This document shows positions 11,732-23,536 of a stretch of 64,000 bases of DNA, in pieces. The notes below the pieces were generated by a model, which saw nothing but the letters and a program-made list of their open reading frames with translations, made no database searches and had not been told where the DNA came from. The position numbers and the translations under genes were made by a program. The stretch is from Tetraselmis striata (Eukaryota > Chlorophyta > Chlorodendrophyceae > Chlorodendrales > Chlorodendraceae): the NCBI GenBank assembly GCA_006384855.1, contig VCJN01001401.1:1-64000 (forward strand). Direction: 5' to 3'. How positions within the stretch are numbered: position 1 is the stretch's first letter; each line of letters starts with the position of its first letter.

Positions 11732-12060
11732 CTATGTTTCGTAAGAGGCCAGCGGATCTAAGCGACCGGTTCTCGGAGTCTCGGAACACCGAGTGCTGCC
11801 GCTGCCACTGCCGCTGCTGGCGGTTGCCTGGGCGGTAGCTCGCATGCCGACGGGTCGAGGGCATGCGCTTTGGGATGCACCTACTCCGGGGCCGGGGCTG
11901 GCGCCGCAGCTCCGTAGACCAATGGCATACGGGGCCGGTGGTCTACGTATGTTACCTCTCATTGGCGCAGCCGCCGCCGGCTGACGCTGGGCCGCCAGGC
12001 GGTGGATGGCGCCGCGCAGGAAGCCGTTTCTGTCCGTAGTCTTGTGGGCGAGGCCGCTCC
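11732..12060 (-). CDS. Possible hypothetical exon, minus strand
   Basis: An Ala/Pro/Ser-rich open frame runs from about 12060 down to a stop at 11732. It ends in a Ser-Gly repeat (SSGSGSGSTRC) and RLDPLASYET. Composition matches the GC-rich exons of the window, but no domain is recognised. The upstream part is AT-rich and unlikely to be coding. It might be linked by splicing to the open frame at 11041-11640 on the same strand. Confidence 0.2.
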
Positions 12061-12109
12061 CGCCGTAACGGTAAGTAGTATTAGAAATAGTAATATAGCA
12101 ATAGTACAC

Positions 12110-15100
12110 AGCGGTTTTGTGATGTGTTCATAAAATAAACACCATGAGCGTTCGGCAGAGTCCGAGCGTGTTGACTGATCCGCACGGTACCAATACGATT
12201 ACGCGGTCCGTGCATGCCTACGCATAGGCAGTGGAGGGGAGGGGCCGATGGGTTAGCGGGGTCCAGGAGCCAAGGGGGGGGATGGGGGGGCATAATACAG
12301 TCACCATGCCACAGCACCGACGCAGCCCCTAAGTAAGGCCATCCGGGTGGCCTCGAGCCCTCAATAATAACAACATCAAGCGTACTACCGGTACGGCGGG
12401 TGCCGTCGGTCAATAAGGACACTGCGCAGCATTGCCACCCGCCATGTATGCTAGGGGTCAAATTTAAACGGAACCATGCCGGAATTATGGCGAATGTCTC
12501 TATAGGTGAATCGCAAATAGAATGGAATCGCAAATAGAGGCTCGTACGTAGTCAGGAGTCGGCACTCGTAGCAACAAAACCACGGGGCCATGGCACCTAA
12601 GCAGCCCCAAACACCACTCTGGGTGGACGCAACAACAACATCAAATATTACGGGCTAGTCGGGGAGGTTAGTGAATAAGGGGACAATATGTTGAAATGCA
12701 GGCACCGCCACCATCACAGCCAGGAGTCCGCATGGAGAACACCCAACGCGGTTCCGGCATTTGATCACACGGTGGCCGTTTCTCCGCCAACTACAATTCA
12801 TCACATCTTCGGCAACGATCACAATGGCAGCGTGCAGTCCCCTATCTTGATACTCCATTATCATGTCATCATTGGGACGTGTTTCGTTGCATACCCGGCA
12901 AAATGTCTCCGCAAATGATATGTGGATAAATACCAAATGCTCGCAAGTACACGGTACAAATACAAACGATATGTGGATAAATACCGCGTCTCGGACGGAC
13001 AGGCATGAATGGCATATCATAGCTGAATTTTCTTTTTAGTCTTCTAGCAAATTAGCAAAACATCAAAGTCACGCAGCAGCGCGCCAACGCCTATCCTCGC
13101 AGCACGGGCAAGCTGTGAGCAGCAACTCGTCAGCTCATCATAATATAGAACCAGTGACAGTAAATAACTATATAGCTCGTCAAATAGTGCTGACAACATG
13201 CTGACAGCGGGTGACGCGTCGGGAGTCTTGCTGGCAAATGGCGGATTGAAGTGCAGTATAGTCGGTCCTTGCTTTGTCCGAGGCCTTCTTTCTATCTACA
13301 GTTGGCTCACGTGCCGATGGGGCAGCAGAGCACTATTTGCATCATGCGCTTCGACTTCTGGTAAAAGGTGTATTTGGCGCCATGTTTCAGTCTGTGGTAG
13401 ATATCGGAGTGTGGTTTTGCCGAGGCTCCGTGATTGAGGCGATGATTCACCGTCTATTATTACCTGGCAATATTTGGCGGCCAGTTGAGGGCTTGCTGCC
13501 GCGCCATCAATGTAGTCTTCCTTACAAACAAATGATATATATAGGAGCTCAGTGATAAAGCAATAAAGCATCACCAATCTAGGCAGGCGTGGATGGATAA
13601 TTTGTCCAATACAAGCTACTCCATCACCGCCATAAAATGGCCGTAGACAAATTCGCGAGTGCGGCAACTGTGCGATGGTCTCATGGCAATAGCACTGCAG
13701 CAGACGGCGTGGTGTAGCGCATAACGACTATGTGGAGAGTATGTGCGCGAGGGCAGCAGGCAGCCCTGCGGACTGCGGCGGTGGCCAGTCGTATGTATTT
13801 CGACACTACGGCGGTGTTCCGATAGATATATTAACGAGAACATGCGCGCTATGGCTATGGGTGCTGTGCAACATGATGTGCTGAACCGCCTGAACGGAGT
13901 GTCCGGATTGTTGTTGACAGAGCGTGGCGGCGCGGGGAGTGATGAGGCGAAATAATGGCGGATTGCCGCGCGGACACATGCGCATTGCTATTGCTAAATA
14001 ACGCTAGGTAGTATCGGATTTTATCGGTTCATCAGAGCAGCATGACGCGTACAACGCATGGATTCTATAGCGTTGCTGCCCATTGACCGGGATGCGCCAC
14101 GCCGTCAGTGTATCATATTCGTAGTCGTTAACTCGTGTAGTCATCAGCCCGCGTGAGACAGCGCCGCTAGCCCGTAGTGCGGGTGAAACTGGAATAAATG
14201 TGTCGTAAAGAAATTTCAAATTATTTCAGAAACGACATTTGATATTTCGCTATTGATATCCTTTATACTAATACACGCGATACCCAATCCTAGATAATTA
14301 TACCCAATAAAGACACGCTGAATTAATATGCGACATCAGTACGCTACATGATGCTTCTGCCCTATTCATCGTCACGGTGGCAAACACGTAGCGCAGCGCG
14401 TTAGTACATGACTACATATAGTACCAGCCCGCCTACCAGCAAAGGCACCATAGTGGTATATGAGCTTGCTTGCTCACCCTTCAATATTACAACTTGCACA
14501 GTCGTACCGATAAGTAGGCTCTCGTTGTCTAACCGACTGCGGGTGCAACCCGCGCTAAGGGACGGCTGCGAATGTTATTGGCGACGAAGTAATGTGCTGA
14601 CGCGACGACCTGCGGGATATGCATACGACGGAGTTCGCTCTATATATTGCCACACTTTATTTATAGAGTGGCAGTAGCGCCAACACAGCAAGCTGGCTCA
14701 GGTTAACCTGCTGGCCGCCTGCCGGAAACGCTAGGGTACGAAGGGCACGACTCATCCGCAGATGGCGCGTGTCGGAGCATCGCCGTGGTTTCGGAGCAGC
14801 GGCGGGCGTGCGTACAGCGCAATGAATAATGTGCGATCCATGGCAGCACTTACATGCCAAAGCTGTCATCTTACGGCGGCTACAGTACAAGTAATTACAT
14901 GTGGAATCTAAAGATCGCAATACATGCTGCCTCTGTATAGCAGAACAACTTGCAATCGACAGCTTGATAAAAGAGGCCGTGTGCCGTGGCAGCATATTGC
15001 ACAGTCATTCGATCCTTGTTCCTTGCAGTCATTCGATTCAATCGATTGCAGTCATTCGATACCTTGTGGAATCCCGGCAGCAGTGTCCTTGCACATCATG

Positions 15101-15240
15101 GGGTCATTGACTGCAATTAATAAGTCTGCAACATCATCACCAAAGCAACCGCAACAATCTCCGAATGACTAATCCATTAACAAACCTTGATGAATCACTG
15201 CATCAAGCCAACTGCATTGTTTAAGAATATATTTTGACCG
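12110..15240. other. Gene-poor repeat-bearing spacer
   Basis: No gene is recognised in about 3.1 kb. A diverged copy of the foldback repeat family described at 16860-18600 lies at about 12385-12510. The phrase GATATGTGGATAAATACC occurs twice (about 12918 and 12967). At 14995-15065 the phrase GCAGTCATTCGAT or a close variant is repeated three times. Confidence 0.4.
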
Positions 15241-15374
15241 TAGTGCCTTGTGATGCCACGAAAAGGCGGGCCGCCCAGTGAGCTGGTGATACCGCCACAT
15301 GCGGGAACACGAAGATGCGAAGGCATGGGTGGTCGCCTAGTCCCATGGGGGACCGCCATCAGTTCTCGGTGCCC

Positions 15375-18300
15375 CTACATGGGTGTGAACTCGCCCTGTG
15401 GGCCGTCCTCGCCCTGTGGACCGCCCACCTGCACCACCAGTGCCGCCCGCTTGCTCGTCAGCTGCCGGAACCGCTGCTTCAGCTTGAGGTAGGACGGCAG
15501 GTGGCTCTTGCCGCGGGCCTCCAGGTTGGCCATGCCCTCCTCGCAGCTAGCCAGCGCCTCGTCGATGGCCTCCAGCGCCTTGGGGAGGCTGGTGGCCGCC
15601 TGGCGGGTGCGGTTGGTGATATGGCTGCATTGCTCCTACGGGGTGCGGACACCCAGGCCGCCACGCAACCCCCATCATGACACGGCAAAGCACTGCCATA
15701 TGTTGCGAAACAGCTGCTCGTGTTAGGGCATTCATTCCAACCGCATGTGCCTATTCACCAAGAGGGTCACGTATGATCATCGGAGCGCCACAAACATGCA
15801 GAGAGCTTTGATAGGAAATATTGGACTACAGACCCCATACATGTCAAAGCTATCAACGGGTCCACCTGCGCCCTGAAGGAGAGAGATTATGAAGAGAACA
15901 TTCGGGATGATACTTCATCCAGGAGCAGTTAGTCGACCCACAGATACACACAAACACGAACAAGATGCGAAATTTGTAGGGGTGACATTTTTGGACGGTA
16001 AATCAGTAGGCATAACTGTTTGCGACTGCACACTGCCACGAAAGCAAACCATACATGGAATGGGACTGCGTCAATGCTCGCAGCACCCCCCAGTGGGAAA
16101 CAGGGCGGGCGACTCACCCCAAAGCGCAGCGCCTGCAGCGTCTGCGTGATCGCGCCGAGAAGCACAGGCACAGGCGCGCTCAGAGCTACCCAGCATCACG
16201 CACCGGCAAGCGTCGAAGGCGGTGCTGCGCTGCATTGCACTTGAGGAGGAGGGAAGGAGGGGGGACGAGGAGGGGGAGCTCGCGCTCACCTGGTCGGCGT
16301 GCTGCGTGTCCATGGAGGCGGTGACGAGGCAGTGCGTGCGCGAGTTGCCGCCCAGCGCGCCGCGCAGCAGCTGCGTGAGGCGCGACTCGTAGTACGGCAC
16401 GTGCGGGCGGCCCCGCACCAGCGCCGTGATGACCTTGCCCAGCACCAGCAGGCTGCTGTTGATGCCCACCGCCTCCGCGCGGCGCTGCCCCTCAGCCTGG
16501 CGGCCCGGTCAACCACGCGCAGCAGGTGAGCACAACACAGAGAGTTTTCGTATCGTCGTCACTGGCGGCTCGTACCGGTCCCCGTCTTAGCTTGTAATGT
16601 CCTGTAACTCGGCACATAAATACGTCACTCTATCGTATGTGGGTGTGAAAAATTGCCCATACTGCGCGGCAGCTGACGGGGCCCCGCTGTTGCGCGTGTA
16701 CTGATATCGGTGGTACAGTGAACATAGCGCTCTGACAGCTGTGATGGCCACTTTATATCGCTATATACACATTACGATACCTCAAACCGTTCCGATGGCC
16801 CGGGGCGAACTGTACAAGATATAAACCGAACCCATCGCATGGGTTTGGTGCCTCCATGTTCCAAGGGTGCTCTCAGGGGACAGCTGCCCGAGGAGTAACA
16901 AGAACACTGCTGTCAAGAACCCGCCCTGCCTGTCAGAGGTTGTATGTAGGAGAAATCACGGCGGAACTTCTGCGAATGTTTCTATATGGGTGGTGCCGGT
17001 GCACCTATAAGAACTCTCACCATAAGCCTCCGATTTGGCTTGCATGGAACCTATAAAAACATTCCGCCATGATACTTCCGCCTGATGATGAGGGTTTCGC
17101 CTGCATTTGACCTCTGGCAGGCAGGGCAGGCTCTTATTTGTGGTGCTCTCAGTACCCCGTCGGCGCCCGGAGTGATACTGCGCTTGCCGTGTTGTTCACG
17201 AGCTCTGCTCCATTCCGTTGACACCACCGCACATAAGCACGAGGTCGCAGCGTTACAGTGACAAACCGGGTGCGGCCGCCGGCGCGGTAATGAGAACACT
17301 GCAAAGAAGAGCCTGCCATGCCCGCCAGAGGTCAAGTGTAGGCGAAACCATGGCGGAACTATGGCGAAGGCTCTTGTAGGAGGCCCAATGTGAGGCCCAT
17401 TATAAGGGGTATTATAGGGTTGAAATTCATAAATTGCAAATTTCAAATACAGGTGAGTCGGCGCCCGTATTTGCAGAAGGGACCGGGGTCGCAGCGTTAC
17501 AGTGACAAACCGGTGCGGCTGACAACGCAATAATGAGAACACTGCGAAGAGGAGCCTGCCATGCCCGTCAGAGGTCAAATGCAGGAGGTGGTGAAGGCTC
17601 TTGTAGGTGGCCCGCAGGCCCAATGTGGGGCTTATAATAAGAAGGGTTGTTTTAGGGTTTTATAAATTACAAATTTCAAGGTGTCAAATTTATAGGTGAG
17701 TCAGCGCCAGTATAGTCACAAGGGACCGCTCTCTTTCTGTTGATAAATCTGGGCAGCGGTCCCACATCGTGTCGTACGGACCAAAGGAACCATCCCCAGT
17801 CCCAATTGAGTGTATCTCGGGGCACATAAGCGGAAAATAGCGCGGGGGGAGGGGGGGGGGGGGGGGGGGGGGGGCACCTTGGACTGCTTCAGCTGCTCCG
17901 AGCCCGCGAGGTCCACCAGGTGCAGCTGCGAGCGCACGAGCGCATCGCCGGCGGCGGCCTGGTGCAGCGTGACGACGAAGATGGTGTGCGCGCGGCTGGA
18001 GCGGTGGTTCATCATTGTGGCGGCGTAGCGCTTGCGCGCCTCGCCTGCGCAGAAGAGGAAGGGGGGGGAGGGGGGGGGCTTTAATGATACAAGCGGAGCT
18101 CGTCGTCAGAAGCTGCGTCATCGCTGGGGATAACGGATGGCCGAGGTGTCCAGAACTGCCGACACTAGCAGAGCCTCCGCCGAGTGCAGGTGAACTCAGG
18201 TGTCCTGTTTGAGTTCAGCCCTGAATTGCTTTCCGCCGAGTGCCATGTGCAGCTCGTGTGCTTCACGTTGGGCCTGCATGCCACCTACAAGAGCCGTCGC

Positions 18301-21300
18301 CATAGTTCCGCCATGGTGCCGCCTGCATTTAACCTCTGGCGAGCAAGGCAGGCTCTTCTTTGCAGTGTTCGCATTACCGCGTCGGCGGCCACACCCATTT
18401 CTCATTGTAACGCCGCGACCCTGTCCTTATGTGCGATGGTGTCAAGGGAATGGAGCAGAGCTCGTGAACAACACGGCAAGCGCAGTATCACTCCGGGCGC
18501 CGGCGCGGAACTGAGCACACTGCGCATGCAAGCCTGCGCTGCCTGCCAGAGGTCAGATTCAGGCGAAACCATGGCGGAACTATAGCAAAGGTTGCTGTAT
18601 GTTGAATGCTATCCGCATTTGAGGCTTTTAGTAATGGTTCTCATGGCTGCGCCGGCAACCCGGATTTACCCTTATGCACAGTGACGCTTAAAAAGTGTTT
18701 GTGTGTCGGCTCATCATCGCAAGAGCGTGCCACCGGCACCGCCGCGTGGATGTGGTTTCGGAGCGCCGGCGGTCGCGGGTCCGCACCTGTGAGGAGCACC
18801 TCCACCGCGTCCTCCATGCTCTCGATGCCGACCTCCTCCGCGCCCTGGAGCACAAACTGCTGCGGCGCGTGGCTCGCGCCCGCGTCCCGTAGGCTGACTG
18901 GGTTGCCGCTCACCTGCGAGCCAGGCGCACGGGCGGGAGAGTCAGAGATTCGGCCTACGATGCCCCTCCCCACCCATGTGCCGCTATTGATAGAGCTATT
19001 TTGTCTCACTCCTGACAGAACTATTTTTGTCCCACGATCCCCCCCCCCCCCCGCCCCCCCCTCGCGGCTCTATTGTCATCTACATGTCCATCCAATAACC
19101 ACTACATGGAAACTCGTATAATCACTCCCGCAAGTTGTCCTACGGACGTGTGAAGACACCACCCCCACATCTTCCATTGCTCCAGTGTCATCTACTGAAC
19201 ACCGCACGCCTCTCGTGGCAGGCCTCTGTTGACCTGAAAATAGACTAAGACATTGTCGATAGTGTCTTAGGTGTGTTTTAGGGTTTAACACCCCTAAACC
19301 CTAAACCCAACTACAAATAAGGAGAAAAAAAACGCAATGTCTGCGGTGCGGACGGGACAATCGGCTTTTTCGCCCCCCTCTTCCATACACGCAGACAATC
19401 GGCCTTTTGGCTTCGGGACAATTGGCCTTCTGCCCCCCCTCTTCCATACATGTAGAGTCCTTCAACGACAGCTGCCCCACGCATCCCATCCACCACTGCC
19501 ATCCAACCGATGCGCGCTTTGCGTCCCGCTGCGCCCTCTCCCATTGGACACGGGCGGCATCTCCATCCCCATTGGACACGGGCGGCCGCATCGGCCACGG
19601 GGAGGGCAGAAGCGCGCGGTCCCGAGGCCGACTTTTATGTAGTATGGCGGCGGAGGCACCGCGCGGTGCTGGAAGCTTCCGAGTGTGCCGCGGCTTGGCT
19701 GCAGCTTGGGTGCGCCCTCACCAGGTCCGTCAGCTTCTCCTGGTAGATCTCGACGTACTGCACGCTGATGTGGGTCGACACGTCGCCGTGCCTGCCCGGC
19801 CCGGTGGCCGCACGCAGCACCTCCTGGATCGCGCGCAGCACCACGCCCGCCGTCGACGGCAGCGGCAGCCCGGTGTGCGTCGCGCGGCGCGCGGCGTCCA
19901 GGACGCCCTGTGCGCCGACGGCAGGGCCCGCCACCGCGCCAGCCCTCAGTGACCAAGCGACAAATCAAAGGCAATTAGTCTTTCGAGTGCATTTGTTGTA
20001 TAGCAGGGTTAGACGCCCACGCCTGCCTGACGCCCTCCTTGGCGGAGGTTGGCAGTGCCGTGGTGGAGAGTGCTGTGGCGCGCTCTGACTTTGGCATCGG
20101 CCTGGGGGGCTGGCTGGCTGGAGGGCCACCGGTGCTGCTGGCAGACCCGCTCCCTAGCTTTGTACCCAGGCAGTGCAGACTCCTAAAAACGCAGGCAGTG
20201 TGCGTTCAACAAGGACGGAGGGGGTTTGGAGGCGCCTGGGATGAATCACGGGTTGCATTGTTAACACTACAGTCCACGGGTGGATTATGGCCATGACTCT
20301 CAGTCGCCACCGAGCAAAGGGCACTGCAGCGGCGATGCCCTTCCGCCACTTGCACCTCACGAAGGGGTGTCTCCCTCTCCCTCCCGCTGTCATTGCTGGC
20401 GAATGTGAACATCGGTCATCAACTGTGGGCTGCATGGGCGGTGCGCTTCTGATTGCGGAGTAGTGCAGGGGGGACTGCAGGGGTTGTCACGGGTCGTTTT
20501 CGCCGCAACATGCATGCATGGCCCTCCCTCCGATGCGCGTAACCCGCACGAGCTCGCAGGACACAGTGCCATCGTACGGCATGACACCGCTACATCCGGC
20601 AGTCCGAACAGCATTCAGGGGGTACGTGAATGCGCAACTCGCCTATCGCATGGCGCATGGGTCTGCAGCATGGCCGGGAAAATCCCTCCCTCTGCGCAGT
20701 TTCCGCCTGGAGAGGGCCGGCCCTACCTAGAATGGGGGAAGGGGGAGGGGTTCTGAGCTGGGCCATGCCACACCTGCGGCCCAAAGCAGGTGTGCGTCTT
20801 GCCGCTGCCCGTCTGGCCGTAGCAGAGCAGCGACGCGTTGAAGCCGTTGAGCGCCGCGATGACGGCGTCGTGCGCCGAGAGGCTGTACACCTCCGCCTGC
20901 TCCGCGCCGTGGCCGTGCACCTCGCCGAAGGTGAAGGGGCGCAGCCCCACGCCCTGGGACGTACATCGTGACGCGGCTGCGCTGCACCGCCAGCAGGCAG
21001 GTGGAGCCGCCCTTGCGGTGCACTGCCGCATGCACCTCCTCCTCCTCCTCCTCCTCCTCGCCCGCCGTGCCTGCACCAGGACATGCGCGACGCGTGACCC
21101 GCTGCAGACATGTGAGAACCGTTCGGTGCCGCCAGCAGCGGATCCAGGCTTCAGCTAACAGGCGGTAGCAGCTGCGCACCGTCGCGGCCGCCCAGCAGGC
21201 TCCAGCTGCGCAGGCGGTGGGCCACGCCGCTGGGCCCAGCCCCCAGACGGCCCTGCGCCTCCCCCGCGTGCCCCCCCTCCCCGGCGTCCGCCGCGCCCCC

Positions 21301-22307
21301 ATCGCCTTCCCAGTCCTCGCCGATGCCCACCCACGCAGGGCGCTGCCGCCCGCCACGCGCGTCCGCCTCCGCCGCGCTGGCCAGCCGCCCCAGCTGCTCC
21401 GCCTCCAGCAGCGCGCCCAGCACCTCCGGCCCCACGTCCCCCGAGCGCGCCATCAGCTCGCTCACCGCGTCGCCGCCCAGCCCCGCGCCGTCCGCCTCCG
21501 CGCGGCTCAGCTTCTCGCCGGCCCCCAGCAGCTGCAGGCGCTGGTGCAGCGGCAGCAGGAAGGCGCGCCCGCGCTGCCCGCCGGTGCGCCCCGGCCGGAA
21601 GCGCACCGCCACCTGGATGCGGAAGCCGGCGGAGGCGGCGGCCGCGTTGTCCTCACTGGCCCACTTGCCTCTGGCCGGCTGGTGGAGGCAAGGAGGGCGC
21701 AAGAAGGGGGAGCGAGATCACGGTCAGCTGGCAGAGAAAGGTTGCTGCTCATGTGCCAGGCTGCTCCTACCGGTATGCGAAAGCTACAGCGCAAATACAG
21801 AAATTTGTCTTAGCGAGCATACTATCGAGCATCCACGTCTTAGTACCGGCACTGATATCATTCATGGCCGATTATTATTATGAGACAATATAAGCCCGAT
21901 CGGATACCTTTAGTGGATACCGTCTACATACGGGTAGACCGATGCAAAGCAGTGCAGGAGAGAGAGGGGAACGAGCGGCCGGCCTGCACCAATAGCTGCT
22001 CCCAGAAGAGGCGACGCCAGCCGGGCGCGTAGGCCTCCGGGCAGTACAGCCCCGCCTCCCTCGCCAGCGCGGCGCAGATCGGCCGCCAGCCGACGTCCGC
22101 GCCCAGCAGCGCGCCGCGCCAGGCCTTGCACACGCACGCGAGGGCGCCGATGTCGCGGTAGCCGTAGTAGGGCAGCAGCACCGCGGAGGGCAGCACCGCG
22201 GAGGGGGCGGCGGCTGCGGGAAGCGACGCCTCCGAGGCCGCCGATTTGGCCGGGCCGGTGGACTTGGCCCCGGATGCCATGCTGTTGCTCAGCGGTGACA
22301 CTGTCAT
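15375..22307 (-). CDS. Kinesin motor protein with N-terminal F-box-like domain, nine exons
   Basis: Minus-strand exons: 22307-21990, 21678-21160, about 21095-20774, 19907-19722, 18913-18787, 18044-17878, 16496-16290, 16141-16118 (24 bp) and 15635-15375. Together they encode about 700 aa. Exon 1 has an F-box-like fold ([19 protein letters not shown], later [10 protein letters not shown]). The motor follows: [12 protein letters not shown] (exon 2), [18 protein letters not shown]-loop (exon 3), [17 protein letters not shown] (exon 4), [13 protein letters not shown] (exon 5), switch [10 protein letters not shown] and switch [16 protein letters not shown] (exon 6), [15 protein letters not shown] and [12 protein letters not shown] (exon 7), TLQALRFG (exon 8), neck and short coiled coil (exon 9), ending at TAG. 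Junctions hold phase. Exon 3 has a possible one-base frameshift near 20952-20958. An ATP-driven microtubule motor is certain from the motifs. Cargo and the F-box partner (normally SKP1) are inference. Without the F-box join it would be a plain kinesin. Confidence 0.85.
16118..16141 (-). CDS. 24-bp micro-exon of the kinesin gene
   Basis: The acceptor CACGCAG and donor GTGAGT flank exactly eight codons (TLQALRFG). These complete the canonical end of the motor domain between exon 7 (ending HADQ) and exon 9 (starting [10 protein letters not shown]). Both flanking introns are phase 0, so skipping it would remove the last motor helix without a frameshift. Confidence 0.8.
16860..18600. repeat. Foldback (MITE-like) repeat copies in kinesin introns
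   Basis: An inverted-repeat unit is clearest at 18285-18600. An arm of about 85 bp (GTTCCGCCATGG and CCTCTGGC..AGGCAGGCTC phrases) is answered by its reverse complement at 18510-18600. Another copy has arms at about 17060-17160 and 17280-17400. Single-arm or tandem pieces lie at 17518-17720 and 16880-17000. Further diverged copies are at about 12385-12510 and 49745-49890. None encodes a protein. The copies fill much of two kinesin introns without disturbing exon frames. Confidence 0.65.
19277..19308. repeat. Head-to-head interstitial telomere-like repeat
   Basis: TTTTAGGGTTTA is followed after six bases by TAAACCCTAAACCC, so plant-type TTTAGGG units face each other inside the kinesin intron between exons 4 and 5. 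Just beyond it, at 19356-19455, a GACAATYGGC...CCCCCTCTTCCATACA unit of about 40 bp is repeated twice. Confidence 0.7.
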
Positions 22308-23536
22308 CCCGGGGGGGGGGGGGGGGGGGGGGGGGTCGCTTTCTGAGGCTATTGCTGAGCTTTCTGGCTCCGCACGATCGGCTGGTGCCGGCCAGCCAGC
22401 CTATCGGTGCGGGCCTGCTTGCTCCGCGGACGCTCCCAACTCGGGCCCAACAACCCTACTGTGCAGCGTCTGCTTGGCGTAGCGCTACGCTGGTGCCGGC
22501 GGAGGCTGCAATATAGTGGTGTTTACTGCAACACCAGTCAGTGAACTGGTCGTCATCGTCGCGCTGGAATGATCGTCGCGATGCGAAACGGCGCTCCGTG
22601 CCGCTTCATTCGTGGCCGATGATTTGTATCGTCCGCACAAATAAGTACAAAGCACCCGGACGATTTCAGACCCTTTAAACATCATAAAAACCCTGTCCGA
22701 TTTCCTCCTGGTCGCCGGCGGCGCTGCGTCGGAGCACTTTCAAGCAAATATTTAAATATTTAATTGCGGCGCGCCGTACTTAAGGATTATTGTACCCCGC
22801 GTATAGCGCGCGGTCGGGTAGCGGCTACACAATGTTATCCTTATTTATACAGGTACCGTATAAAGTAATCCTAACGTCGGTACCGGTGCTACCGCCATTT
22901 TATTCCTGAAAATGCTCCCTGTCGTCCTTACGCGAGCATTAGGCGAGCATTAGCGACTGGTCGCTAGCGACTAAGAGTACGGGCATGCCCGCCGCAATAA
23001 TGTTATGAATGGCTATCAGCGAATTATTATTGGGTGGTGCATCTCCCATTATTATTGATCATATCATGAAATAATATTACACATGGCTCTACATTAAAAA
23101 GGTAAGAATGCATAAGAATTGTTGCAGCCATAACAGTACGATTGCATATCTGCCAGCAGCTGCGTTTTGTTACATGCAGTGGGGAAGCCATGTGTCCATG
23201 TTGCCTATCCATGAGCATGTCTGGGACCAGTGCGATGCATGACACCCTCCACGTGAGGGGTCCTGATGTGCGGTTCGGGGAGCGGGCATCCATCTTATGG
23301 TTATATCTAATGGTGCACGTTATACAGGCATTTCTAGCCACACAATGGGCGTCTGCACACATTCCGCATGTTGTACCCCAATTCATTGCACGTAGATTCC
23401 CAGCGGCCAGGGGGTCCACACAAGTACACAAAAGGGCATGCGGTGTATCCACACTCGGCACAACATGAGGATACCGCCACAATTACAGTGCTGTGGACGT
23501 TGCCAGGTCGCTTCTGGCAATGGCTCTCCATCACCG
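22308..23536. other. Spacer upstream of the kinesin gene
   Basis: A 25-nt G run (22311-22335) touches the kinesin start region. On the kinesin sense strand this is a C run four bases before the first ATG, so an unseen 5' exon or 5' UTR intron is possible. The rest is AT-rich with no recognised gene or shared repeat. The right part is presumably the 3' UTR of the minus-strand gene that ends at 23537. Confidence 0.4.
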
